Origin: Siderastrea siderea
Taxonomy: Eukaryota > Cnidaria > Anthozoa > Scleractinia > Rhizangiidae
DNA: 64,000 nucleotides
NCBI GenBank assembly: GCA_964030785.1
Contig: OZ034972.1
Location: 13,029,231 to 13,093,230 of the forward strand
Reading direction: 5' to 3'
Position 1 is the first letter of the stretch. Every line of letters starts with the position of its first letter. The notes beneath the pieces are model-generated. The model ran no database searches. It was not told the DNA's origin and was given only the letters and a program-made list of their open reading frames with translations. This document shows, piece after piece, positions 1 to 13,400 of this stretch. Position numbers and translations under genes: made by a program.

Positions 1-1423
1 CTCATAACATTTACTTTGGTCCCACCAGCAACAACAGTGCCACTGGACTTCACCTCCTGTTATTATCAGTCCTCCTTGCTTTCTTTCACTAGTATTGCAC
101 AGATATTTCAGTCCGGCCAAAGCCAACACTGCTCGACGGACGTGTGCTTCTATACCTACGATACTTTTTATGTGGACCCTTGACCTATCGTGCGTGTGTG
201 TGTGTGTGTACTAATCGATGTCTGTGTACAACTTCTTCTCTATATGTTCAGCGGTCAGCACAAAATTATACTACAACACAGCGAAGCAAATCTTCCACCA
301 AGCCTCCGTCACCTTTCTTGACCTGCTAATTCAAAATGGCGACTTGTCCGCTCTTGTTCTCACGTCATCCCATCCCATCGGCCATAGCGAAATACACACC
401 TTGTGAGCCTTACACGACGTATTTTGACCGACCAAACCAGTCGACCCTCTTGTCACGACTGCTCTAACTCGACTTCGTCGGTTAAAAATTGACCAACAAT
501 CCTTACGTACCATAAGACAGAACGAACCCCACCATGCGAACCAACTAGACAAACTCGACCGACTGGCAAAGCATCTCGACGACTCAACAAAGTCAACAGA
601 CAGATTTCACCGAACACTGTAAACTCGGCAAACGACCAACTCAACAAACTCCACCAACTCTACTAGCAATTGTTTTAGACGATCTTAACTCTTTCACCAT
701 TTAATTTTCATCTATGAGCCAACTCACCAGTATATTCTTCTGAAAGATTAAACTTTCAACCCTGCAAACTCTGTTGGCTTTACTCAAAAGGTAGACCAAT
801 TTTTGCAATTGAATATACAGTATTTGTTAAGTTTTTGGGTATTGGGGTGCCTTGTTAAAGCTTGCACCATATTTAGAGGAATATATCTCTTTTAGCTTTT
901 TATAGCAGTCTTAAAAATTGTTAACAGTGACCCTTTAAGGCTAGCAATTCTTTTTAGCATATGAAATGGTCACCAAAACACGGTCGTAAGTGACAGAGAT
1001 GAAATTTTGGCTAACTTAACCAGGGCAACTGAAGGCACATAAAGAAGTTGTCGTGATTACGAAAATTCCATGGAGAAAGCGTTGTTTGCCTATGGAGAAT
1101 ACACAGTGGAAGTTTTAAAGTCATCAAGTTGGTCGAGCTGGTCGAACCGTTGTACGTCCATCAAGTTGTTTCGTCGAGTCGTGCAACGAAGGAACAGGAA
1201 AACTGAGAAATTTTAAGCCAACAAACTAGAGTAACAAGTAAGAGACAGATCACAACACATCACATCAACAAAACGCAACAGAACGCAATGCAACACAACC
1301 AGTCGAGGTAACGTCGAGCTCGACCAAAAACTCCATGAAAAAAATTGGTCAAAAAACGAGCGCTGCACATTTGATTGTGAGGAAAAGTTTGATGGGTTAA
1401 TGAGAAACAACAGCAGCACTGAC
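1..1423. other. Sequence left of the last visible LARP1 exon, no gene recognised
   Basis: No exon could be supported here. The next LARP1 exons (DM15 repeats) should lie on the minus strand beyond this point, but none of the conserved DM15 residues are visible, so they probably lie outside the window. Positions about 380-680 and 1105-1325 are rich in degenerate CTCGAC/GTCGAG words in opposite orientation, suggesting an old palindromic repeat. A short CA/TG run lies near 190-210. Confidence 0.5.
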
Positions 1424-4400
1424 CTTCTGGGAGGTGGATATTCCTTGTTACTCATTACCCAGCCGACATGATGTTCCACTGGAGGATTCTGACTGTATTT
1501 TGTCTTTCTTTTCTTTGGCCCCATATCGCTGACATTTTCCTTGCTGATAGCAGGAAAGAATCTTGGTGCCACCTTGACGTCTTTTCGCTTAGGAGTACGT
1601 GAGCCATGCCGTGGTGTCGGATGCTCATGTGTCATGGGAAACTCGGGAACAGCGGCCGGAAGAGATCGGGACAGAGGTTCAGGAGGTGCTGTGTGGGCTC
1701 GTGGACGGAACACTTCAGCTGATGGTGATAATGTAGCATGGGGAACTGCTGTGATGGGAGGGCTAGGTGGGGGAAATTCATCTTCTGTGAATGACCGTGC
1801 TCTGGGAGGTTCTAGTGCATCCCGCTGGTAATTGAATTTGTCCCGACTTACAATCTCTACACGTTTCCATGATGAAGAAAGAACAATCTGTGAAAAGGAA
1901 ACAAATACATCATCCCTCTTTTCAAGGCCAAAATGACTTAAACCGTTAGGCAAAGACCTGGCCAAATTAAAAGATTTTACCTTTCTGTTGAGATAACTGT
2001 CATCGCTGTCATCCCAAAGATCCTAAAACAAAAGGAAAAAAATCCTCATTTTTCCCCTGGCCATAAGAAATGAGGGGTGCTTACCATTTACACCGAGAAA
2101 CCGGAAATTCCAGTTGGAAAATCAAATGGTTGGCGTCATTCCATTTGGAAAGCTTCAGAGATTATGGGCTGCAGGTTGGGGTGATACATACTTTCTATTC
2201 TTTTTAGTCTCTTCAGCTGATTTGGCTACACTTTGTACCTTCTCCTTCTTCCACGAGGTCAAGTTAAAACATTTGATGTTTGCAGATGGATTTCCCAACC
2301 GGATGTTTTGTGCAAATGGTAAGCACCCGAGTTCACTACATACTAGAGTACAAAAGAAATAAATAATTTTTAGGAAGTATGGTCATTGTCTCTACCAGGC
2401 TAGTATAAAATTAGAACTAACAAATCATTAGAAGTGTGAATGCTCATCTCCACCAATAGTAATTTGTGCTACAGTGAAAATCAACCGATTCAAATCACAC
2501 CACAATTATTGGAAACAGTAGTTCACTGTCAGTGTATTTTAAAATTGCAGACTTAACACTTTATTTCAAACTTGGCCTAAATTACTTTTTATGAGTGACA
2601 ACTTCACGCAGCATGGTTTTTCTCACTCGTTTTTCATGTTTTCGTGCTAACTTGAGCTAAACAAAAACTTGTGAGAAAAAAAGTGCTTTCATTAAGACAG
2701 TGAATTTACCCCAACCTACTTGGTTCTCACTCATTTTTCATGTTTTCAAGCTAACTTGAGCTAAAGAAAAACTTGTGAGAAAAAAAAGTGCTTTCATGAA
2801 GACAGTGAATTTACCCCAACCTACTTGGTTTAGAAGGCAAGGGCATACGGCAGAAAGAAAAGAATATTAAAATTTACAACAGAATCAAAACCTTTATACC
2901 ATACCTGTTCATAATAATAAAGGCCATCATTAATAGCTTTTGAAAGTTCTTGTGTCATTTTAACTCTGGTAACATAACTTCCTGTTCTGTCATGTTTCTT
3001 CACGGGAGGTGGGGTTTGAGTGACAATCATAATTTTGTGTATATCCTGATCATCTATTTCATCATCTGAATCGTCATCCCTACAAATAAACATACATGTA
3101 TCAGTTCCAAATATAGTCCACAAGTTTTCGCACAACACAGGAAAGGCATCTTACTTTTCGTTCACTCAACATTTGAGTTTAATCAAGGCTTATGCTAGAG
3201 TGTGACATGGCAGAATTTTGTAACTTTAAAAAATTATTTACACACAAAAACTGCAACAGCGCATTCTTGCACTTGAAGTAAATCAAATACTTCAAATGTC
3301 TTCCAAATAACTGAAATTTAAAGAGGTTTGATAATGGAACATGATATTTTGAAATTGGTTTCCAGTTGTCTCACTGCAGACATATTTAGTAGTGACAATT
3401 CAAACCTCACAACTTATCAAAGGACCAACTTCCAGAAAGTTTGATGCCTCAAATGAGTTTGAGTTGTGTATAAGAAGTTCACATATCTTGGGCCCCCTTT
3501 CATGAAAAAGAGCCATATACACCTGCAAAGCCTCCAAAGGGGCCCTCATTAACCAATTTCTAGCTCCAGCTCTGAAAATGATTAGTTTCTTCCCTTGCAT
3601 GTTAAATACAACAGAATTTTGCTGTACTAATTCTAATGTTTTTACTTCAGGCATTACAAAATCAGTGGCAATGAAAATATAACAAAACAATAAAAGTTAA
3701 TGAGCAAAACAGTGGCTCTACATGTGCATCATACACTCTGGCACATATCGTTGTCATTCGCTGCAAAACAACAACATGAAATGACCAATTTAGTGTTTGT
3801 CTATTTGGGTTAGAAAACTTTGTTTAGGACTTGATTTCCATAACTGTTCAAATTTAAAAATTTGAATGATTACAAAGTAGATTAAAAATACAGATTTACA
3901 TTTTTCAGTGAAGTTTTTGTTAGCATTGCTTTCAAGGTTATTTTTTATGTGTTACCCATCAAGGTTGAGAATTGCCTGGGCCAGTAGGCAGGAGTTGAGT
4001 GGGTGGATTTCTATCCCTGACACAGCAAACAGCAGCAGATGAGCAAAGCAATACAAGACTCACCAGTCTGAGGAGCAAATTGTTGGCTGTTTTCCCTGGT
4101 TTTCTAGTTCCTCATCAAACTGAAAGTCCAGTTCTTCTTGGTCATTTGAGAAACCAGTCATCTGATAGAATAATGCAATTAAACAAACAGTATGATACAA
4201 AATACATAATTAAAGAGAGTTTAACTACAATTACTAAAGGGTTGGAAGCTAAATTTTGACAGCACTCAACATATGGGCGACTGAATTTCAGGGGAGGTGA
4301 ATGTTTTTACCAAAAATTAGGGTGTCGCAAAATTTCAGCTGAATTGGAAGTGTCTTGCAGTCTTGTTTTTTGAGCCATTCTTTGTGTCTTGGAGTCTCAA

Positions 4401-7400
4401 ATTTTCGGCAAAACAGTGTGCAAGTCTTGATTTTTTTCGACCTAGCTGTCTGAGGATCTGAATCTTTTTTGCAAATCCACCTAGAGTCTTGATTTTTTAG
4501 AAGGCTACTAAAATGAATCTCGAAGTTTTGATGCACTTAGATAACACCTTTAGTTGCCAAAACTGACCTGAAAGTCTCAGTTCGAATTTTTATGTCCCAA
4601 AAAGTTTTGGGGTTGCATTTAGAAAACTCTAAAAGCTCCATCTCACAATTTTAAAATTAAAATGGTCTCAGGGTCACACAAGAAAAAGATCATCGCACCA
4701 TCTTGCAAAGTCTTGAATTCAACATTCACCACCACTACTTTGGGAACATTACCAAATTCACAATTTGCACTCGCCCAGAAAGTTTGACACTTGCCTAGGC
4801 TAGTGAGCAAGTGCTAATTTCCATCACTGTTGCATTTGCACTTTTAGTATAAAACCAGGCCTGTCAATAAGGGCTATATCACATACCACCTAATATGACC
4901 ACATTCGGTTAATAGGATCTTGATGACATATCATGTTGCCCGTGCAGGTTCAGTTTACTCACAAAGCAAGAAATCTACTAACCTTAGTTTCTGTCTTGGT
5001 AGATGACGGTTTTCTCCTTTTTACTTCAGTCCATGCTTCAGGATCAGGCTTTTTGGTTTCTGCAAGCGAAAACAGCATTTTATTAATGGTAATTGAACTG
5101 AGTGGAGTGCAATTTGGTCTGCAATCATACGCATGATTTCAAAATCGAACAAGCCCGCAGCACGAGTTCAATTTGAAATCACAAGTATGATTTCAGACCA
5201 AAATTGCACGACACGAAGTGTAATTACCACTTTATTACACCCATATTAAAATCACAGTTTTTTGTCAATATTAATACACCCCTGTATTCATTTAACCCAG
5301 TTTTTAAAAAAGGCGGAACCAGAAATGCTGTTACCTAAATTATGCAAACGACAATGTCATGTGACAAAACTCACTCGTGCGTGAACAAAAACAGTAGTTG
5401 AGAGTTGACACACGGCTGACCGGATTTCTTCAGTTTGGCGAGGAGCATTTTTCTCGTGCTGTGGTTCGTAAACTGTTCTTGTTAGTCACAAGACAGGAAG
5501 CCATGGACTTCATCGTGGTGCCGATTGTATTTTGGCCCATTTGGATTTGTTTGGTCATTTACCTCTCCCTTGTTGGCGAAGGGAAATTGCCTTCGGCCGT
5601 TGACAAAACCCAGATCGGATCGGACCAGATCGGATCGGACTGACAAAACCCGGATCGGATCGGACTGGATCGGATCGGATCGGATCGGACTGACAAAACC
5701 TGGATCGGATCGGACCAGACTCACAAAACCTGGATCGGGTCGAATTCTATTAAACAAACCCATATCTACTCACTGAAAGTAGGCGCATTTCAAATTCCCA
5801 TTAAAAAATGGTCAAGTTGTATCTCTGGATCAAGATGACAAAGAGAGATCAAGAAAGTGATTGGCATTGCACTGTTTTTGCTTTTTCCTTCTCCATTCTG
5901 TGGTTGACTGACTGTTTATTGTTATGCATTTAAACTACTTCATTAAACGATCACGTTTTTCTAGAGAGAGAAAGAGATCCAAGCAGAAAGACAAAGAGGA
6001 ATAGAGCCTAAAGTAACAATGATTGCGTCTTTGCCGTCCTTTACTTGACATTTTAGCTAATGATGAATCGGCCTGTAAACTATCTGTCGGTAAGGTTTTC
6101 TATCTCAAAGGAATTGAAGAAATTGGTCATATGACTGAACGATTTACGCCCTTCCAAAAATCAGTGACAAAAAGAAGATTAGTAAGGACAAAAAATTTCA
6201 GTTTGAGACCCTATTTTGTCACGTAACAACTAATGAAATTTTGCATTTGAACTGTGTCTTTGGTTTACGATAAATCACATTGTTGAAATGAAACAGAAAA
6301 AGGTAAACTTATTCTTTTATACAATGTGGATGAATAGTTGTGTTCACTGTAACGTCTTTGAAACTTTTGCGTGCAAAAGCTTGCAAAGCTAATATAATTT
6401 GATTAGACACTTTGATTGTGAATATGTAACTGAAACTAAAATGCTTCTGAATGAACACGGCTGTCACTTGAAAAGAAACTTCGAGTATACTGTCATAACT
6501 TGAAAGGGATTTTCCAGAAAACCTGGAAAAAAGTCAATAATGAAACACTACATTAATGTTAGAAAGCAAATGGATTGTTTTATTATACAGTGATAGCTTG
6601 CATTGTTAAATAGGTCTAAAGTACCGGTAATTACTATTCTATACTTATTACCTTAGTAAGTCACATTTTTTTTTCAGTTTTGATAACATGAAATAAAACC
6701 TTTTGCTCAAATTTGACACAATTTTTGTCATGCGGGCTTACCGCAAACACTAAACCATTGTGTGAATCAGGCTATCGTAATTGTCGGCACAGATCTCATA
6801 TTCCACCATTCTAGAATCTGGACAAAAAACGAAAGCAGGTATCCTTGTCATACCGCCATTCTAGGAGCTTTAAGTTCTGTTTTATTACCCTCTGTGAGGT
6901 AGCTATGGTTACATTCTAAAAACCTTGTAATCATATGTACATGGTTCAAGTTCCAAGTAAAGAATGAGAAAGACGCGAGTTACCTCAATATCATTGTTAC
7001 TTTATGGTCAATTCAGTATTGAATTAATTAACCGGCCGCGGCCATGGCGACCGCCAGTTTATAAAATGGACACGGTTTTTCGTGAAAGCAAGTTCGCTTA
7101 ACATACGAAGAAAGTGCTGTAAAGCTTGTGGTACGGGTACTCAAGAGTGGTACTGTCTTATATAAGACGCATGCGCATATTAGTCTTCTGAATGTTACCT
7201 TCCTATGTTTTTGTCTTTTAATTTACAGTATTTAACCCATTAACAGCCGTGCCGGCCTGAGCCGGCCTTGATTTTGCGCGTGTTCGCTTTTGGCTCCAGC
7301 CTCCCCTAGAAAGGCTTTTTTGGTCACCTTTTGTCCTAGTTGTCTTTGGGAATGTTCAACCAATCAGAATCCACCTACTGCGCATATATTTGAAGGCTTG

Positions 7401-10400
7401 AGGGGGTCCTAGAAGGGAAGACTTCTTGTCACTCTCCAAGAAGATCACATTTCACTCAAAATGGCTGCCGTGCTCTTCACGCGTGAATTTTCAAGATAGC
7501 AATATCTCACTCTCGGAAGGAAGGATTACCTTTTGAAACTTAAAAATCGAAAGAAGAAGCTCTAAGGAACACTCAACAAGTTAAGAGATGGAATTTAGAG
7601 CTTTTGGAGCGAAGAAAACATCTTTCGAGGACGAACAGCCGTTTTGTCAAAGCGAAGGACAATCTTCCATCGCAAGAGATTTTACAAGCTGCGGACTTTC
7701 TCGGAAATGCTCAAGCACTTCTACGAGTCTACGGTAGAGTAAATTACATATTTGATTGTAATTTTTTACCGAAATAACTTCTTAATTGAAGGATTCTTTG
7801 TATTTCTTAAAGTTTTCGTAAAAGTTTTCAAAAACGTGCACAGTTCGCATCAGTAAATGCTCTTCAAAATAACTTGCACATCGAGCGAAATCGCTTGCGC
7901 GTAGCTTCCCTCGAAGAAAGAATTGAACACGTTTGGTTTTCAGAAACAAATAAAGGCATGTATTAATAAATGTATTATTTAGAAAAGCTTACTGTCTCCT
8001 CTTCTGTGAATCTTCATTCATGAAATTTCGAAAAATAGTAATCTGACCTAAACAGACACAAATCCTCTGTTGTGGTTTGATTTCACGCACGAGACAACAT
8101 GTGAAATCTCTTGCATAAATTTTCAAATTTTGACTTTGAGATTGTATTTTTGGCTATTTCTTAATTGACAACTGGTGTATTTTATTCAAAAGTTAGAATT
8201 TTTAACTATTCTAGATCAAGTGAGTGTTGTTTTTTCGAGCCTATAAATTGTCGTTTCGTACTGCACATGGGGTTGTTTATTACCAACTGCTAATTTAGCG
8301 AAGCGATCAAAAAACACGCGGCCGGTAATGAGTTAAGATATGAACGGCGAGGGTTTGTTAAGTTTGGGGTTTTTTGTATTTGTCTTGTATAACGCATGCG
8401 CAATTGAGTAAAGGAGCTAATAGGATTGAATGCAAAATTGGCTGTGTTGTCTGATCTAGTTAGTGGTTATGGTGAAAAATTTTTTAGTGCAGGAGTTTTT
8501 TTTATTGGGATTGACATTTTGAGGGGTGTAAAAATGTGGAAGTCAGAAGGATTTGTGAATGTCGGGAGCATATCAAACTTCTGTGAATGTAATTTGCTTT
8601 GAAAGTTGCGTTTTGTATAGAAGCGGTGTAATATTGTGCTGCGTGAGAGGCGGTTTCCCTTGGCGTTTTATGGGGGGATGGTTTGCGAAGTGGGTTGTAA
8701 GGTTTCTGATTGGCTAACTTGTATTTCGCAGCAGACAAAAAGGACAGTTGCGTTTTGCCAGCGTGGGCTAGGAAGAGAAGGAATTGGTACAAGTATGATG
8801 ATGCAATATTAGTTGATTGCACCATCAGTACATGAAAGTTCTTGTGAACGGAGAGAGATGAGTGTTTATTTGAGGCGAGAAGTTGATACGAAGGAATCGT
8901 CATTAATAAGGAGATCAATTAATAAGGCAGGTGTTACGAGTCTTTTTGCATTGAGAGAACGAAAATATCTGAATATTATAAACGGATTTGTGTAGTTTGC
9001 GTGTGGTGTTCGCTAAAGGCTACGAGCAGTCTCTCTTTCCGTTCAGAGATAGTGAAGGAAAAGAAAAACAAGCGAAAAACAAGCGAGTGAGCGCGAAATC
9101 GATTGCGGCTCGACAGGCGCTTTAGCTTTCAAAGACGTGGGCGGCTTTCGCCCCCACTCGCTTGTTTACTTTTGCAAGGGGATTCCCGGGTTAGCAAACC
9201 GGATTTAAACATCACGTCATGAGATATGCCTTGACGTGCCCCATACTCTGACGATCTGCTCGAGCTCGTGTTTATCAAGTGTTATATTTTGATTCTACTG
9301 CTATGTTCACTGTTTGTATTCAAGGTCTAGGCACAACACTAAATACTTCGTCGTCCCGGTGTGAGCATTCTCAGTTGTGGACGAATTTATATCGACATTC
9401 AACGTTTGAGTGAATTTGCGTTTTTCAGCACAAATAAAAGCGATAAGAAAGATAAGCTGAGTCATCAGAGTTTAAATATTACGTCATCCAGTAACGTTAT
9501 AGTCAAAATATTGTGTCACACAATCACACTTCTCGTCACGACGGTTCGTATAAATAGAGGATCGCGCTAACATTTGTGAAACCTAGGGGTGGGGAGGGTC
9601 AGAATGGCCGGTTAAAATGCCCAATGGGCTTTCTTGTTGTACATACTCTGGCACACGCTATTGAAGTTTCCTCTTCATAATGCAGTAGTTGAAGTAATGA
9701 AGCAGTTCAAGGAATATAAAACCATAACAATAAACAAAAAGTCTTCACCACAGAATGCAGAAAAAAGAGCAAAAACAGTGCAATGGCAATCACTTTCTTG
9801 ATCTCTCTTCGTCATCTTTAAGGAGGCTCGCAACAGTTTTTTTGGCCTTGGGGTGCATCTTTTAAAGTCAAAATTTCGCATAGAAGGTTAACTTCGATTT
9901 CCTTGATACTACACCACCTTTTCAATATATGATCAAAGTTTATTTTCTCACTGGTTTCCTAGCAACAGCTGTCACCATAGCAACGGTAGTGGACAAGCCC
10001 TCATTTTAAGTAATGTTGAATATCTCAAAAACTAGTCAGACACTTTATGAAGAAACTTGAACTGTTTGAACTACTCAACCTACACAACTTGTATGCGAAA
10101 TTAGGGAAAAATCTGTAAGAGCATTTTCGAGTAAATCATGATTCATTTTTTACAGACTGATTTTGGTCATTCCTGCAATTTTCTCCAATATTTTAAGAAA
10201 GATAAAACATAACACTTTCTCTTTTCAGTTGAAGGATCTTTTATGATATCAAAACATTCTTAATGTACATTGAGCTTTCTAGGTGGCTGCGATTTTAAGA
10301 TATTTATAATTAAAAACTGCTAAAATGCAGCACAATGCAGCCAAAAAGATCGTAATTTGCATTAATAGAAATATTTCTAAACTGCCCTTACAGATTTTTC

Positions 10401-13400
10401 TCTTAAATTGATTGCCATTAGAATAATAATTCTTTTTGATGTTTCAGTGAGTTGTAGGCTGAATAAACATTTCTGTTAGTAGATAAGAAGGCTGAATCTC
10501 GGTCAAGTTTCAGTCGTTATTAACTTTCAACGAGCAACAGTTTTATTTTGTTTTTCCTGGTCTATTTCACGGTTATTCACGTGCAATTAATATTTATATA
10601 CGCTTTGCTTGTGTCTTCTCGTGTGCTTATAATTCCTTCTTTGAGACTACTGGAAATCTTGAAACGTCTGCTGCTTCGTCTTGTTAGGTTGTTGTTGTTT
10701 TGGTTTTGGTTGTGGTTGTCTCGAGAATTTTCGGAACTGCAGCAATATTTAGGGAAAAGTCGGCGACCATTTGATGAAAACTGACACCATTGTCCTCATT
10801 TAAAAACTGTGAGTAGTTGAATTCATCCATGTTCATCTTGAGAAGGGGGAATTTGGGCAACAGATATTGCAAAATTTCCCCCCAAAATGACTTTTTTGCC
10901 CCATATTTTGCTGCCATCTGACTGGGTAGTGCAGGTAAGCCATGAAATTTGATTGGTTAGTATTATTCCATTTTCATTTTGATTGGCTAAAAAAGGATGC
11001 GATTTAGAGCAAAAATATAGTGCATTTTGTGAACAAATCGCACTGTTGAGAGCCAATCAGATTGCAAGGATCACCAGTGATTTCAAAATAGGTGTTGTAA
11101 ATTAATAAATATTGCTGAAGAGTAACTGCTGTGGGGTAGGATGTAATTTTAAAACAGCTTAATGCTGGTAATAAAATAGAAAGATGACATGGGACATGGG
11201 AGTGTGAGATAATGAAAAAAGTTCTGCAGCTGTGATGTGAGTTAATCCTTTGACCGTCTGTGCGCTAGGTCAGATGCTCTAATCAGTAAGCTACCTGTAA
11301 TTGAGACTCATGGTAAGCTAGATCCTTTTACTGCATTTACATAATTACGACATACATCCTGCATACTGCTAGAAAGCTCCTCAATTTAGTGTGACTAGGA
11401 TATTTTTAGTGGATGATATGCACAAATATGTACAAAAGTAAACAAAAATTATCATTTCCAAGCTAACACACCTTCTGTCTCTGTGACTTTTTTGTTTTCT
11501 TTGCTACTGGATACCGATTCCTTCTGTGCTTGTTTTATTAACTCACTTGGGTTGTGCAAATCAGTCAGTTTACTTGCTGGTTTTGGTACCTCAGAGTTAC
11601 TTGACACTTCAGCTTTTAAACAAATAACAGTAAAGTAACACTGGTAAATCACACAACCTCCACATTATCTAATCCTCAAATACAGCAATGCACTATTCCA
11701 GGTCAAAAAGTCCTGCAGTATAAAACAAAAAAAAGTGAACATCAAGCTGTGTAGTTGAATGCATTCACCCTCACCTGTCACTTGCTGTTTTACAGGAGGA
11801 GTGGGTTCATAAATAAGTGAACCAGTATTCTCAGCTGTAAAGAAAACAATATTTCCTAGTGTAAGTGTACCGGATTATTTGATTTTAACCCTTTAAGCCC
11901 TAATGGTGATAAACGGGAAATTTCTCTTCAACTATTTGGTCAAACATTCATTCACAAGGGATGAGAATAAAGGAGGTGATCACTAAAGATATGAGGTCTT
12001 GATAATTAAACAAATTCTCCTTACTAGTATCATAAGAAATGTATCGAGAACAGAAAGGAGAATATCTGTGTTCATATTCAGGGCTGAAAGGGTTAAACTG
12101 CAGGGCTTTATGGCACCTAACTTATTAATGTGAAGTGCGAACTCTCAGACCTTTGCGCTCTTTAAAGGTGTTCAGTCAAACTTCAAAACAGAGAAGAAAT
12201 CATACAGAGATATTAACACCACACATGTGAAACTTTATCACTAGGGTCTTCTCATTAGTGACCTTCAGACAGACAATGGGTACAAGATTGAGCAGAGCAC
12301 AACTTTGGAATTTCCAACCAGCTAGGCACCCAGAGCCTTTATTCCTCCCTGTTGCTGACCAGTAAAGAAAGAGACGATATTGGTGCAACAGATGACAATC
12401 TAAAGCATGTGACCGGTAACCTGAACGTCCCTCTTATTCAAAATGGCAACTAGAGAAAACACTGGCAAACAACAGGTCCCATGTCTCCAAACTAGTTCTA
12501 ATTTTTTTCAGAAGGATTGCTATCAGTTTATTTTAAGATCGTGTACTGTGATCCACTGTTTGCCAAAGCCTTTATTTGTTGCCATTTTCAATACTGAGAA
12601 GACCCTGGGGACAAGGTTGCCTAAATGTACATGTGACAAACTCTTGTTCCAGTTAAAAATAAAAGCAGAAAGCCTGGTAACAATCACCAACAGTCATTGC
12701 ATATATCAAAACTGAGTGAGTGGAAACCAAGCTATACACATCTTCTAAGTCTTTTTTAGTGAGAAGGAGTTCATTGGAATCCAACTAAAACATTGGCTGA
12801 TTTAAGTGTGAGAGAGATGAATAATGGAGAGATGCAAAACTACAACACAAAGTAAAAATAGGGCCGCGAATGGGTCCATGTGTTCTGCTGGTATAGCTGT
12901 ATCCACAGCTTTTAGGATACATAGTGTTTCTGCTTGGCAGAAAAATAGCAGAAGGAATTATTCTTATGTCCACTTTTGAAGAATTAATTTAAATTGGAAT
13001 TTTTTGTTTTGTCACTCCTATTTCTCCCTGTTTCTTGCATTTTTGGTCACGAAAGGGTAAAAAAAAAAACATCCCCCCTCTGAGAATCCAACCCTGGACT
13101 ATGTGCTTCACAGGTAAACACGATGACCATTAAATCACGCTCATCTTGGCTTAATCTCTTTTCACATGACAAGATAATCGAGCTGCGTGACTAAGATAAG
13201 CACCATTGTTTCGGGAAAATGTGTTCCAACTGGCCCAAAAACCATGGTTGTGGACAGAAAAAACTAGAAGGCACGAGCTCTGCTATGCTTGGCATCAGGA
13301 CCACTGCCAAATGCTGGGAACTCAGCAATATTGACTTTGGTGTTATGCAAGTTACGCGATTTATGATGAACGTGGGTGTTTTTCCTGGGAAAATGTGTTC

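Larger units (their letters stand above)
5826..9830. mobile_element. Larger inverted-repeat unit around the TTAA-flanked element
   Basis: Positions 5826-5945 (GATCAAGAAAGTGATTGGCA and following) recur inverted at about 9672-9830. The arms are about 120-150 bp and diverged, and they enclose the 7032-9611 element. This suggests either an older transposon with long terminal inverted repeats or an inverted duplication. No transposase frame was recognised between the arms. Confidence 0.45.

Noticed and set aside
1213..1423. Extension of LARP1 exon 16 to the end of its open frame
   Set aside because: A GTCAGT donor follows PPPRR at 1424; the residues beyond it do not resemble LARP1.
5482..5776. 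Overlapping open frames of 80-93 codons on both strands
   Set aside because: They arise from the GATCGG simple repeat, which lacks stops in several frames.
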